Shown: positions 38,384 through 48,725 of the stretch, piece by piece
Layout of the letters: each line of letters begins with the position of its first letter
How positions within the stretch are numbered: the stretch's first letter is position 1
Assembly: GCF_018069625.1 (NCBI RefSeq)
Contig: NZ_CP072941.1
Coordinates: 5,890,001-5,954,000, forward strand
Length of the DNA stretch: 64,000 nt
Source of the DNA: Streptomyces yatensis
Lineage (GTDB): Bacteria; Actinomycetota; Actinomycetes; Streptomycetales; Streptomycetaceae
Direction of reading: 5' to 3'
The notes under the pieces: generated by a model
The model's input: only the letters and a program-made list of their open reading frames with translations
Databases searched by the model: none
What the model was told of the DNA's origin: nothing
Position numbers and translations under genes: made by a program

Positions 38384-39549
38384 TGGCCGAAGACCACCGC
38401 TATAGCTGGCTGGATGACAGTGCCGCGGAGCGGTTGCTTCGCGGCGAACCGGTCGAGGGGCAGCCCGGGGCTCCCGACGGCCGGGGCGACGAGTCATATG
38501 CCGAAGCGGAGCGGTTGGCGGCCGTCCTCAGCGCCGTCGCCGGGGCAGGCCGCCCGGCGGCCCCCTCCGACGCGTCCGCGCTCCCGGGCGAGGAGGCGGC
38601 CATGGCCGCCTTCCGGGCGGCCCGGGTCGCCGTCGAGGCCGAAGCGGAGGCCGTCGCCGAGCCGGGGGTGGCCCGGCGGCCGCAGCGGATCCGGAAGTTC
38701 AGGGAGAGACAGCCGCGGCTGCGCCGCCCCCTGCGGGCGGGCATGATCGCGATGGTGGCCGGCTGTGCGCTGAGCGGTTTCGCGGTCGCGGCCGCGGCGG
38801 GCGTGCTGCCCACCCCGTTCGGGCCGAGTCACCACACTCCGGGCCCCTCGGTGAGCATGTCGGACGCCGGACCCGGCGGGGAATCCGCTCATCCGGAGAT
38901 CTCCGAGAACGGCGGTACGACGGCGCCCGGCCCCAGTGGTTCAAGCGACAACGATGCCAGCGATGTGGGTTCGAACGGCGCCCAGGGCGGAACGGTCACC
39001 TCCGGTCCGCAGGGTGACGGCACGGGCAAGGACGGGAAGACGAAGGACCCCTCGTCGAAGGGGAGGCACGGCGCCCCGGGATGGGCCCTCCGCATCTGCC
39101 CCCGTTACCTGACCGCCGAGTTGGCGGGCGTGGACCTCGACAAGAAGTCGCTGAAGAAGCTGACGAAGGCGGCCGGCAGCGAGTCCGCCATCCACGGCTA
39201 CTGCACCCAGATCCTCGCCGACGAGGGCACGGACGCCCCGCGCGGCGACGACGGCACGGACAACAACGGCGGCGGGGACAACGGCACGGACAGCGGTTCG
39301 GACAACGGCGGCGGCAACGGCGGGTCCGATGGCTCTGGCTCCGGCTCCGGTGACAGTGGCGGGTCGGACAGCGGCGGCGATTCGGGAAAAGGTGGCGGGG
39401 ACGACACCACAGTCCCCCAGCCCCCGCCTCCGCCGAGCGACACCACCGGCACCACCGGGACGCCGAGCGCCACCACGACACCGACGCCCGCAAGTGACTC
39501 CGCGGCGTCGACCGACTCGGTGACGGCCACGGAAACGGGTGCCGACTGA
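38383..39549 (+). CDS. membrane protein coupled to the ECF sigma factor (putative anti-sigma)
   Basis: A 388-aa protein without a clear family. A cytoplasmic part of about 115 residues includes DDSAAERLLRGEPV. One transmembrane helix follows (MIAMVAGCALSGFAVAAAAG, residues about 121-140). The outer part is Ser/Gly/Asp-rich low complexity around a small structured island (LRICPRYLTAELAGVDLDKK, about 227-246, with another Cys in GYCTQIL). The overlap with the sigma-factor stop and this topology fit an anti-sigma or sensor role. The tail is almost pure Asp/Asn/Gly/Ser/Thr. Confidence 0.75.
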   Translation: MAEDHRYSWLDDSAAERLLRGEPVEGQPGAPDGRGDESYAEAERLAAVLSAVAGAGRPAAPSDASALPGEEAAMAAFRAARVAVEAEAEAVAEPGVARRPQRIRKFRERQPRLRRPLRAGMIAMVAGCALSGFAVAAAAGVLPTPFGPSHHTPGPSVSMSDAGPGGESAHPEISENGGTTAPGPSGSSDNDASDVGSNGAQGGTVTSGPQGDGTGKDGKTKDPSSKGRHGAPGWALRICPRYLTAELAGVDLDKKSLKKLTKAAGSESAIHGYCTQILADEGTDAPRGDDGTDNNGGGDNGTDSGSDNGGGNGGSDGSGSGSGDSGGSDSGGDSGKGGGDDTTVPQPPPPPSDTTGTTGTPSATTTPTPASDSAASTDSVTATETGAD

Positions 39550-39576
39550 GGCTGCGGCACCCAGGTGTGACGTTTT

Positions 39577-39705
39577 TTTCAGCGGTGACGCTGAAAGAAA
39601 TGGGCCGACTGGTCATCGGCCGCGCGGGAGCCGAGGTTCCCCCCGTACCGACGGCTCCGCGCATTCGGCGCGGGCAGAGCACGTTCCCCCGGCTCTGCCC
39701 GCGCC
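39577..39705. terminator. two hairpins between convergent genes
   Basis: The first is an 8-bp stem TTTCAGCG/CGCTGAAA (39577-39596) next to a run of seven T. The second is a perfect 14-bp stem, GGCGCGGGCAGAGC (39667-39680) with its complement at 39692-39705. They probably end transcripts from both sides. Nothing else is seen in the 252-base gap. Confidence 0.65.
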
Positions 39706-39801
39706 GCCCCCTCTTTGCGCCTAAGCCTTTGCGCCCAAGCCGGCGCCGCTCTCGCGGACCGGGTCCTCGCCGTCGGGGTTGCTCAGTTGATGGTCGCGGC
39801 C

Positions 39802-40701
39802 CTACTTGTACACGACGACCTTGTCGCCCGCCTTTACTTTGGCGAAGAGCGCAGCGATCTTCTTCTTGTCGCGGACGTTCACACAGCCGTGCGAGGCGCC
39901 GCTGTAGCCGCGGGCGGCGAAGTCCGATGAGTAGTGCACCGCCTGGCCGCCGCTGAAGAACATCGCGTACGGCATCGGGGTGTGATAGATCGTCGACACA
40001 TGGTCCCGGCTCTTGAAGTTGACCTGGAACAGCCCCTCCCGGGTCGGGGTGTACTCCGAGCCGAAGCGCACGTCCATCGCCGACATCACCCGCCCGTTGA
40101 CCATCCACGCCAGGGTGCGGCTGCTTTTGCTGATGCACAGCACCCGGCCGGTCAGGCACCGCGGATCCGGCTTGGCCAGCGGAAGGGTGGTCGGCGGATA
40201 GAGCTGGTCGTGCGTGGGCGTCTTGGTCGCCGAGCGCAGTGAGGTCCAGGTGCGCCGGCTCACCGAGCCGGTGACCGAGAGGCCGTGGCCCCGCTGGTAC
40301 GCGCTGACCGACGCCTGCGTGATCGTGCCGTAGTAGCCCGTCGGGTTCCGGTTGAAGAGGCCGAGCGCGCGCAGCCGCGCCTGGAGCTCGCGCACCCGGT
40401 CCCCGCTGGTGCCGACGGCGATCACGGGCGGGGCCACCCTCGGCGCGGTGCGCCGCGGTGTGACCGGCGTCGTGGTGCGCGGCGGGGGCGCCACGACCCG
40501 CTTGGGCTTGGGCTTGGCCTTGTGCGTGAACGTGCGATGCGGCCGGGGCGTCTCCCGCGCGGGTGCGCTCGTACTGGCCCTGGCCTGCGGTCTCTCCTGC
40601 CCCCGGCCGTCCACGGTCGCTTCCCCCGCCCGGCACCCCGCGACCAGTGCCGCCGCCGTGGCCGTGGCCAGCGCCGTGCCGACCACCGCTGTCCGGTGCA
40701 T
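39802..40701 (-). CDS. L,D-transpeptidase lipoprotein (YkuD) with peptidoglycan-binding domain
   Basis: A 299-aa envelope enzyme that forms 3-3 crosslinks in peptidoglycan. The lipobox is ALVAGC (Cys23). A Pro/Thr-rich linker leads to a PG_binding_1 domain ([36 protein letters not shown]). The YkuD domain ends in the catalytic block [11 protein letters not shown] (Cys near residue 275). Its final residues, [10 protein letters not shown], are typical. The ATG at 40701 begins the signal peptide [19 protein letters not shown]. Confidence 0.93.
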   Translation of the reverse strand: MHRTAVVGTALATATAAALVAGCRAGEATVDGRGQERPQARASTSAPARETPRPHRTFTHKAKPKPKRVVAPPPRTTTPVTPRRTAPRVAPPVIAVGTSGDRVRELQARLRALGLFNRNPTGYYGTITQASVSAYQRGHGLSVTGSVSRRTWTSLRSATKTPTHDQLYPPTTLPLAKPDPRCLTGRVLCISKSSRTLAWMVNGRVMSAMDVRFGSEYTPTREGLFQVNFKSRDHVSTIYHTPMPYAMFFSGGQAVHYSSDFAARGYSGASHGCVNVRDKKKIAALFAKVKAGDKVVVYK

Positions 40702-40836
40702 CTGAATCCCCCACTCCCTGATCTTTTTGCTCTGAATGCTTCCCGAAGCTGCCAGGAGGCGAACATCGACGCATGCTGTGAGCAAGGCCCCGTACCGGGA
40801 GAACGCCCGGTATCAGCCACCAGGAGGCGTGGACCC

Positions 40837-42426
<1,590 letters not shown>

Positions 42427-42530
42427 GGCGGCCGGGCGGAGTCGGGCTGGGGCCGGGCGGAGTCGGGGCTGGGGCCGGTCCGGGGCCCCGTCCGGGGCCG
42501 GTTGTCAGGGGCTTGGGTAACACTGGACCC

Positions 42531-42746
42531 ATGTCGTCGTCACCCCGCCGTGCCTGCCCGGTCTGCACCCGTGAGATCGCGGTCGTCGGCGGGCGCTTCG
42601 CCCGCCACGACCCGCCGGGGCGGCGCTCCGCCCTCGAGCTGATCTCCTGCCCCGGTTCGCGGCGGATCGCGCCGCTGCTCGGCACCCCGCCGAAGCTGTT
42701 CGGCGAGGCCGACCCCCCGACGCCGGGCCAGCAGCCGCTGTTCTAG
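42531..42746 (+). CDS. 71-aa CxxC protein
   Basis: A short protein, MSSSPRRACPVCTREIAVVG onward, with a Cys-x2-Cys pair, a third Cys in LISCPGSRR and a His in GRFARHDPPGR, which together could bind zinc. The ending is GQQPLF. Codon use is that of a real Streptomyces gene and it is read in the clear after the mutase gene. No good ribosome site is seen, so translation may start near the transcript's 5' end. Function unknown. Confidence 0.65.
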   Translation: MSSSPRRACPVCTREIAVVGGRFARHDPPGRRSALELISCPGSRRIAPLLGTPPKLFGEADPPTPGQQPLF

Positions 42747-43360
42747 CCCCCAGGGCCTGTGCCGCCCCTCCCCGCAGCGCCGATACGCGCCTCCGCCGCG
42801 TGCTGGGGCTGCGGCCCAGGCCCTGGGGGCCTGGTGGGCACACTCGTGGGTCTTTCCACTACCCGCCCCTTCCCGCAACTGGGGCTCCGCCCCAGGCCCC
42901 GGGCCAAGCCCTTCGCAGCCGGGCCGCAATGGGGGCTCCGCCCCAGGCCCCGGGCCAGGCTGGCCTAGGGTCCGAGGGCCCCGGGTCCCGTCGTTCTGGC
43001 GTGCCAGCGTGCGTGGGGGTGTCCGGGGCTCCGCCCCAGAACCCGGGCCCGGCTGGCCCAGCGCCCGGGCCTCGTCGCTCTGGCGGGCCAGCGCGCTGGG
43101 GGTGTTCGGGGCTTCGCCCCAGCCTCGGGGGCCCGGGCCAAGCCCTTGGCGGCGGGGGACGGTCGAGCGGGCTGTTCCCGCCCCGCCCTTCCCCGCGGCA
43201 TCGATATGCGGCTCCGCCCCAGCCCCTGGGGTCCGGGCCGCCCCGGCTCTTGCCGAGGTGGGGCCCTGCCTCAACCTCCGGGGTCCAGGGGCGGAGCCCC
43301 TGGTTCGGGAAGGGGCGGGTAGGGGAAAGATCGGCCGGACCCGCCGTCCCAGCGGCCCCG
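42747..43360. repeat. gene-free island of GGGGCTCCGCCCC hairpins with terminal inverted repeats
   Basis: No gene is seen in these 614 bases. Seven copies of a 13-bp palindrome GGGGCTCCGCCCC or close variants lie at 42805, 42881, 42932, 43025, 43108, 43208 and 43288. The core is bounded by 25-bp inverted repeats, 42851-42875 and 43306-43330, differing at one position (ends TCTTTCC...CCTTCCCG). The same block type recurs at 62.3-62.6 kb. Blocks of this kind are common in Streptomyces. Confidence 0.85.
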
Positions 43361-44077
43361 CTACGCCGCCGCGCCCACCAACCGGGAGGCGAGCGTCGCC
43401 CCCGGGCTGGCGGTCGTCAGGGCCTCCATGAGCTGGTCGCCGGCGGCCTTCAGCGCCGTGTCGTCCATCGGCCCCAGCGCGTCCAGCACGAACATCGCCC
43501 GGGTAGTCGCATGGGTGAGCCGGGTGCGGGTGCATTGGCGCCAGTTCCAGCGGCGGCAGGTGACGCCCGCCTCGTCGCGCCAGACCACCTCGCCGGGCGA
43601 CGGGTGCTCCACCACGGGCTCGCCCCCGGCCGTCGTCTCGAAGGTCTCGTCGCCCTCGGCGCGCACGAGCCGGGCCGCGCCCACGTAGTGGTCGAGGTCC
43701 TCGCCACCGAGGGGGATCACATGCGCGACCGAGATCGCGTTGTAGAGGTCGGTCAGCCGGTCCACCCGCGGCAGCCCGGCGGGTGCCCGCCGCAGCAGGG
43801 CCTCCGCGCTGGGCCGGGTGCGCTGGGGCTTCGCCCCGAAGGCGCGGAACGCCTCGCGCCAGGCGGCCAGATGCGGATGCTCCTCCACCGGCCCGTCCCC
43901 GAACCGCTCCCGCGCCGCCCGCTCGGCGTCGGCCAGCAGCCGCTCGCTCAGCTCGTCGCTCGGCCCGGGACGCAGCCCCTCGGCGGTGATGAGCAGTGCC
44001 CGGTAGTCGGGGCGCAGGGCGTGCACGGCGGGGTCAATGGCGGCGGAGTCCAGCCAGCCTGCGGCGTCGTTCGTCAT
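43361..44077 (-). CDS. B3/B4 domain protein (PheRS beta-like)
   Basis: A 238-aa stand-alone B3/B4 domain, the fold that in phenylalanyl-tRNA synthetase beta chains edits mischarged tRNA. Recognisable blocks are AWREAFRAFGAKPQRTRPS (residues about 71-89), RVDRLTDLYNAISVAHVIPL (about 102-121) and EVVWRDEAGVTCRRWNWRQC (about 160-180). Free-standing copies may edit or bind amino acids; no substrate is known here. The ATG at 44077 has a weak ribosome site. Confidence 0.87.
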   Translation of the reverse strand: MTNDAAGWLDSAAIDPAVHALRPDYRALLITAEGLRPGPSDELSERLLADAERAARERFGDGPVEEHPHLAAWREAFRAFGAKPQRTRPSAEALLRRAPAGLPRVDRLTDLYNAISVAHVIPLGGEDLDHYVGAARLVRAEGDETFETTAGGEPVVEHPSPGEVVWRDEAGVTCRRWNWRQCTRTRLTHATTRAMFVLDALGPMDDTALKAAGDQLMEALTTASPGATLASRLVGAAA

Positions 44078-44112
44078 GCGGTCCACTATGGCATACGGTG
44101 CGGTGCAGTGTG

Positions 44113-44193
44113 ATGTACGGGCGCCGGGGCCACCTTGTGCGGGCGCCGGGCCCCTGTACGGGCGCCGGGCCCCCTGCACGGGCGCTGGGGGCA
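44113..44193. repeat. four degenerate GTACGGGCGCCGGGCCCC repeats
   Basis: Units at about 44115, 44137, 44156 and 44176 of 18-22 bases. Bases 44195-44284 after them read in one frame as a plausible C-terminus, ending GPSARYPEVRFVD, with no start of its own. Confidence 0.6.
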
Positions 44194-44310
44194 GCCCCAC
44201 CCCTGAGGTGCTGCGCCGGCGCGATGACGCGGGGCTGCTGGACGGGCCGTCGGCCCGCTACCCGGAGGTGCGATTCGTCGACTAGGGCCCAGGGGCCGGG
44301 CCGAGCAGGC

Positions 44311-44457
44311 CTAAAACAGTCCGAGCTGGGTGGTGAGCAACGCGAGGACGACGACGAGCGACCAGCCGAGCAGCTGCTCCAACAGGTGATCCTCGCCGTC
44401 GGAGGGGCCTCCGGTGCGGGAGTGGAGGCCGGTACGGCGCGCCGCGATGTCGGTCAT
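44311..44457 (-). CDS. 48-aa SCO1431-like membrane protein
   Basis: A very short protein: MTDIAARRTGLHSRTGGPSD, then an acidic stretch GEDHLLEQLLGW and one hydrophobic helix SLVVVLALLTTQLGLF that ends the chain. The RTGGPxD-acidic-LLExxxGW-helix layout is that of the SCO1431 family of small Streptomyces membrane proteins. AGAGGAC precedes the ATG at 44457. It lies divergent from the amidase gene, 131 bases away. Function unknown. Confidence 0.75.
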   Translation of the reverse strand: MTDIAARRTGLHSRTGGPSDGEDHLLEQLLGWSLVVVLALLTTQLGLF

Positions 44458-44588
44458 GCGGGTGTCCTCTGTGCTCAGCGATGATCGTGATGAAAGTGAT
44501 GAAACGGGTCATCACCGTTGCCCAGGGTGCGCGTGGCAGCCGCCAGGGGTAAAGGGGAAGTGGCCGAACTCACCCGAGGAGGACCACG

Positions 44589-45992
44589 GTGACCAGCGTC
44601 ATTCCCAAGGGTCTGGGCGAGCAGATCCGCGCCCTGGCCGGAGGCGAGGTGACCTCCCATGCGCTGGTCGAGCAGGCGCTCGGGCGCATCGCCGAGACCC
44701 AGCCCACCCTGAACGCCTTCCGCCGCATCCGCGCCGAGGCCGCCCTGCGCGAGGCCGAGGAGGCCGACCGGCGGCTGGCGGCGGGGGAGCGGCTGCCGCT
44801 GCTCGGGGTCCCGCTCGCGGTCAAGGACGATACGGATGTGGCGGGCGAGCCCACCGCCTTCGGCTGCTGCGGCGACTTCCCGGCCAAGGTCGAGGACGGT
44901 GAGGCGGTGCGGCGGCTGCGGGCGGCCGGGGCCGTGATCGTCGGCAAGACCAACACCCCCGAGCTGGGCCAGTGGCCGTTCACCGAGGGCCCCGCCTTCG
45001 GCGACACCCGCAATCCGTGGAACCCGGAGTACACCCCCGGCGGCTCGTCCGGCGGCGCCGCGGCCGCCGTCGCCGCCGGGCTGGTCCCCGCCGCGCTCGG
45101 CTCCGACGGCGCGGGCTCGGTCCGTATCCCCGCCGCCTGGACGCACCTGATCGGTATCAAGCCCCAGCGTGGCCGGATCTCCACCTGGCCGGACGCCGAG
45201 TCCTTCAACGGCATCACCTGCAACGGCCCGCTCGCCCGTACGGTCGCCGACGCGGCGCTGCTGCTGGACGCCGTGAGCGGCAACTGCGAGGGGGATCTGC
45301 ACTGCCCGGAGCCGGTGGACGTGCTGTCGGCGGTGGGCCGCGACCCGGGGCGGCTGCGGATCGCCCTCTCCTTCAAGACGGCCTTCACCGGCACCCCCAA
45401 GAGGCTGGACCCGCTGGTGCGGGCCTCGGTCGTCCGGCTGGCCGAGCGGCTGGCGGCCCTCGGCCATGAGGTCGTGGAGGCCGAGCCGCGCTACGGGCTC
45501 GTGGGGTTCTCGTTTCTGCCGCGGGCCACGGCCGGGCTCTTCGAATGGTCCGGCCGCGTCCCCGATCCGCTGCTGCTGGACATCCGCACCCGCCACGCCG
45601 CCCGCAACGGCCGGCTGCTGGGCGGCGCCGCGCTGCGGTGGGCGCGGTCGTACGAGGAGCCGCTGCGGCGCCGGGTCGGGGCGATCTTCCAGCGCTTCGA
45701 CGTCGTTCTCTCCCCGACGACGGCCACGCCCCCGCTGCGGATCGGCGCCATGGCCGCGCTGTCGGGGTGGCAGACCGATCGGGCCATGATCGCGGCGTGT
45801 CCGTACGCCTGGCCGTGGAATGTGCTGGGGTGGCCCGCGATGAACGTCCCCGCCGGGTTCGCCGACCCCGAGCGCACGCTGCCGCTGGGCGCGCAGTTCC
45901 TCGGCCCGGCCAACAGCGAGCCCGTGCTGATCTCGCTGGCGGCCCAGCTGGAGGCCGATCAGCGGTGGTACGAGCACCGGCCGTCGATCTAG
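44589..45992 (+). CDS. amidase signature family enzyme
   Basis: A 467-aa hydrolase with the Ser-cisSer-Lys triad: Lys in LAVKDDTDV (residue about 78), cis-Ser in TPGGSSGGAAAAV (about 152) and nucleophile Ser in GSDGAGSVRIPAA (about 177). It cleaves an amide bond; its closeness to GatA-type sequences is family-wide and no GatB/C is nearby, so a free amidase is more likely. GGAGG lies before the GTG at 44589. The substrate is unknown. Confidence 0.92.
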   Translation: MTSVIPKGLGEQIRALAGGEVTSHALVEQALGRIAETQPTLNAFRRIRAEAALREAEEADRRLAAGERLPLLGVPLAVKDDTDVAGEPTAFGCCGDFPAKVEDGEAVRRLRAAGAVIVGKTNTPELGQWPFTEGPAFGDTRNPWNPEYTPGGSSGGAAAAVAAGLVPAALGSDGAGSVRIPAAWTHLIGIKPQRGRISTWPDAESFNGITCNGPLARTVADAALLLDAVSGNCEGDLHCPEPVDVLSAVGRDPGRLRIALSFKTAFTGTPKRLDPLVRASVVRLAERLAALGHEVVEAEPRYGLVGFSFLPRATAGLFEWSGRVPDPLLLDIRTRHAARNGRLLGGAALRWARSYEEPLRRRVGAIFQRFDVVLSPTTATPPLRIGAMAALSGWQTDRAMIAACPYAWPWNVLGWPAMNVPAGFADPERTLPLGAQFLGPANSEPVLISLAAQLEADQRWYEHRPSI

Positions 45993-46016
45993 CCGCCGGG
46001 GACACCGCACGCGACC

Positions 46017-46079
46017 GTTCCCGTTCCCCGTTCCCCGTCCCCCGTCCCCCGTCCCCCGTCCCCCGTCCCCCGTTCCCCT
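46017..46079. repeat. minisatellite of 7-bp CCCCGTC-type units
   Basis: About nine head-to-tail copies of CCCCGT(C/T) lie between the amidase stop and the convergent hydrolase gene, and are all but pure pyrimidine apart from the G. Confidence 0.9.
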
Positions 46080-46132
46080 TCCCGATTCCCGCTCCAGGGC
46101 GCGGTCCCGTGCCGGTCCCGCACGGCCGTGGT

Positions 46133-47359
46133 TCAGGCGGTCGGGCGCAGCGTCTCGTCGAGCCAGTCGGCGACGCGGGCGGTGGCCAGCCGCTGGGCGC
46201 CGACGTGGCAGTGGGCGTTGGCGCCGAGTTCGTCGCCGAACACGAGCAGGGTGCTGTTGGGCGTGTGCTCGTGCAGTGCCTCGGGCTGGCCCGTGAAGAA
46301 CAGGTCGCCCTCCGCCGAGCAGACCAGCACGGGTGCTTTGATCCGCTCGGCGATGCCGTCGCCGAGGTGGTAGTCGAGCATGGCGGCCAGGACCTGGCGC
46401 GGGGTGTCGACGCCGTAGACCCAGGCGCCGTGGGACATCGCCCAGCGCGTGACGGGGGAGTTGGCGATGGACCGCTCCAACTGGGCGTCCACGTCGGGGG
46501 CGCTCTCGGCCCGTAGCACGGCGGCCTTCTCCTCGCGGGTGTCGCCGGGGATGTCGGCGATGAAGTTCGCGGCGTTGTCGTAGACGCCGTCGATGGCGAC
46601 GACGGCCTTGACGCGGTGCTCGAAGGCCGCGGCCCGGGGGGCGAGTTGGCCGCCCATGCTCAGTCCGATCAGGGCGATGCGCTCGGGGTCGACGCCGTCG
46701 CGGGTGAGGACGAAGTCGATGGCGGCGCCGACGACGGTCTCCCAGTCGGGGCGGAAGACCAGCTTCTCGCGGTGCATGGGCCCTGGCTGCCCGGGGCCGT
46801 CGAAGGCGAGGACGTGGTAGCCGCGCTCGACGAGTCCGGGGACGCCGAAGAAGTGGCACTCCTCGGCGGTGCCGTCGAAGCCGTTGTGGATGAGCGCCAC
46901 CGGGTGCGGCTCGCCCCGGCCGTCGTCGGCGGCCTCGTAGAAGTAGCCGGGCAGCGTGGTGTTCTCGAACGGGATCTCCACCGGGGTCACCGGGCGCTCG
47001 GACAGCGCCATCGCGGCCCGGAAGGCGGCCACGCTCGCCTCGTAGACGTGGTCGATCCGCGGGTCGCCGGGGTTTCCGTGCAGGAAGAACTCCGCCGAGC
47101 GGTAGTAGTTCGAGGCGCGCAGCCAGGCGTCCCGGGCGGAGGCGGGGTGCCGCTTCCGCTCGGCCTCGCGGGCCACCTCGGCGACGCGGTCCGCGGTGCT
47201 CAGCCACTCGTCGTACCAGCTGTCGAAGTCGCCCTCGCGGATGCGCTGCGAGGTGGTGAGCACCTCGCCGAAGTCGGCGCCGCCGTAGGCGATGTGGCCG
47301 AAGGACCGGAGGGTCTCGAACCAGAACGACGGGTTGTTCTCGAAGAGCACAGGACGCAT
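46133..47359 (-). CDS. alpha/beta hydrolase
   Basis: A 408-aa hydrolase of the group around 2,6-dihydroxypseudooxynicotine hydrolase and related acyl hydrolases. An N-terminal helical cap of about 130 residues precedes the core. The oxyanion region is ALIHNGFDGTAEECHFFG, the nucleophile elbow is LIGLSMGGQLAPR (Ser about 241), and Asp and His are expected in CSAEGDLFFTG and NAHCHVGAQR. It is divergent from a TetR regulator, and a degenerate copy of the regulator's repeated site lies at its start, so control by that regulator is likely. Confidence 0.85.
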   Translation of the reverse strand: MRPVLFENNPSFWFETLRSFGHIAYGGADFGEVLTTSQRIREGDFDSWYDEWLSTADRVAEVAREAERKRHPASARDAWLRASNYYRSAEFFLHGNPGDPRIDHVYEASVAAFRAAMALSERPVTPVEIPFENTTLPGYFYEAADDGRGEPHPVALIHNGFDGTAEECHFFGVPGLVERGYHVLAFDGPGQPGPMHREKLVFRPDWETVVGAAIDFVLTRDGVDPERIALIGLSMGGQLAPRAAAFEHRVKAVVAIDGVYDNAANFIADIPGDTREEKAAVLRAESAPDVDAQLERSIANSPVTRWAMSHGAWVYGVDTPRQVLAAMLDYHLGDGIAERIKAPVLVCSAEGDLFFTGQPEALHEHTPNSTLLVFGDELGANAHCHVGAQRLATARVADWLDETLRPTA

Positions 47360-47367
47360 GACGACCC

Positions 47368-47475
47368 CTTAAGGCGAAGAGTTTCGTGTTACGCGGAACG
47401 ATGGCAAAGGTACATGCGCCATGGGTAAATGTGAAGCCTCTCGCGTTAAGCAAACGTGAAGCCTCTCGCGTTAAG
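47368..47475. promoter_or_regulatory. operator region between hydrolase and TetR genes
   Basis: A 20-bp sequence GTGAAGCCTCTCGCGTTAAG occurs twice as a direct repeat (47431-47450, 47456-47475). A degenerate inverted third copy lies at 47368-47387 beside the hydrolase start (about 13 of 20 positions). The 25-base spacing suits side-by-side binding of regulator dimers that control both genes. Confidence 0.7.
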
Positions 47476-47483
47476 GTGGAGGC

Positions 47484-48095
47484 ATGACCGAGGAGCCGAC
47501 TCTCCGCCGCCCCGGCGGGCGGACCGCCCGGGTGCGCGCCGACGTCCACCGGGCCGTTGAGGAACTCGTCCGCACCCAGCCCCTGCCGGAGCTGACCCTC
47601 ACCCAGGTGGCCGAGCGCTCCGGGGTGCACCTGGGCACCCTCTACCGGCGCTGGAAGACCCTGGACGGCCTGATCCTCGACGTCGTCAACGAACATCTGA
47701 GCGCACCCATGCCCGACACCGGATCCCTGTGGGAGGACCTGGACCGCTATGTGCGGCGGGCCGCCGAGGATGTCGCCGGCCCCGTCGGCAAGATGCTGCT
47801 GCAGACCCTCACCGCCATACGGCTGGAGGCCGACGGGGGCGGCGTGGAGAAGCTGCCCCCCGCCCTGACCAAGCGATTCGACGACCTGCGGACCCTGCTG
47901 GACCGCGCCGCCGCGCGGGGCGAGAACGCCCCCAGCGCGCTGGAGGTCTTCGAGATCGTCCTGGCCCCGCTGTACGCGGCGCTGCTGTTCGGTGTCGGCT
48001 CCAGCGGGCCGGACGCCACCGGGCCGCTCCTCGACCGCCTCAAGCGCCTCACCGACTCGTCTCGAAACCCCGGCTCCGCCCCGGACCCCGCGTAG
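47484..48095 (+). CDS. TetR-family regulator
   Basis: A 203-aa repressor. The N-terminal helix-turn-helix is LTQVAERSGVHLGTLYRRW (residues about 33-51), followed by WKTLDGLILDVVNEHL and a C-terminal ligand domain with TetR_C-type helices. The last 15 residues are disordered. It is divergent from the alpha/beta hydrolase and faces direct repeats that end nine bases before its start, so it probably represses itself and the hydrolase. The start ATG follows GGAGG by only one base. Confidence 0.9.
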   Translation: MTEEPTLRRPGGRTARVRADVHRAVEELVRTQPLPELTLTQVAERSGVHLGTLYRRWKTLDGLILDVVNEHLSAPMPDTGSLWEDLDRYVRRAAEDVAGPVGKMLLQTLTAIRLEADGGGVEKLPPALTKRFDDLRTLLDRAAARGENAPSALEVFEIVLAPLYAALLFGVGSSGPDATGPLLDRLKRLTDSSRNPGSAPDPA

Positions 48096-48341
48096 CCGTC
48101 GCCGCGTAGCCGTCGCCTCGGACGGCTTCGTGAGCCTTGTCTCATTTTCGGCGGTGCCCCAACTCGTCGGCCATGGGCGCCGTTCGGGGTGTCGGCCCCC
48201 GCCGTCGAGGGGGTCCGCCGGGGCTCCGGACCCGGAGCCCGCGCAGGCGAAAAAGGCCAGGTCATAGGGGTATGTGGCGGCCGGAAGGGCGCGGTCGCGG
48301 TCGGTCGGCGGTGGGCGGGGCTCTGGCTAGACTTCCGCCAC

Positions 48342-48725
48342 ATGGTGACGACAGTGGCCGAAAAGAGACGGCGGCGGAGAAAACAGACCGGGCAGATATT
48401 CGTCAACGCCTCCGGTGGGCGGCGCCGGCTTCTGGCGTTCGTGGCGCTGGCCGTCGGCTGTGCCTGCCTCGGTTATCTGCTGCTTCTCGGCACGGCCTTG
48501 TCCGGGGTGCTGTGGCAGGCCGACCGGGAGCCGCCCAGGACCGTCGAGCGGCCCACCACGGGCGACACCACCGGCACCACGGGCACCACGGGCACTACTG
48601 GCACCACGGGCGGCACCACCGGCGGCGACCAGGCCGCCGGGCCCTGGCCCAGCACCTACTCCTACGGCGCCGAGGTGACCGCGCCCCTGGCCGAAGCCGA
48701 GCCGTCCAGGGGCGGCCCCTGGTGA
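48342..48725 (+). CDS. small membrane protein of a MatAB-like locus
   Basis: A 127-aa protein: a strongly basic N-terminus (EKRRRRRKQTGQIFVNASGG), one transmembrane helix (LLAFVALAVGCACLGYLLLL, residues about 30-49), and an outer tail with a pure TGTTGTTG repeat. It overlaps the next gene by four bases (GTGA). I recall a similar small partner, MatA, upstream of MatB in the Streptomyces locus for extracellular poly-GlcNAc and pellet formation. TAGACT at 48327 may be the -10 box. Confidence 0.7.
   Translation: MVTTVAEKRRRRRKQTGQIFVNASGGRRRLLAFVALAVGCACLGYLLLLGTALSGVLWQADREPPRTVERPTTGDTTGTTGTTGTTGTTGGTTGGDQAAGPWPSTYSYGAEVTAPLAEAEPSRGGPW

Noticed and set aside
42800..44113. 437-aa plus-strand frame over the repeat island and B3/B4 gene
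   Set aside because: Gly/Pro/Arg-rich translation of hairpin repeats and antisense of a real gene.
44195..44285. Small gene ending GPSARYPEVRFVD
   Set aside because: The frame looks coding only for its last 30 residues and opens into degenerate repeats with no start or ribosome site.
46017..46079. CRISPR-like array
   Set aside because: The units are 7 bp without spacers, so this is a minisatellite.
44475..47696. 1073-aa minus-strand frame over the amidase and hydrolase region
   Set aside because: It crosses a complete amidase gene in antisense and reads the hydrolase gene in the wrong frame.
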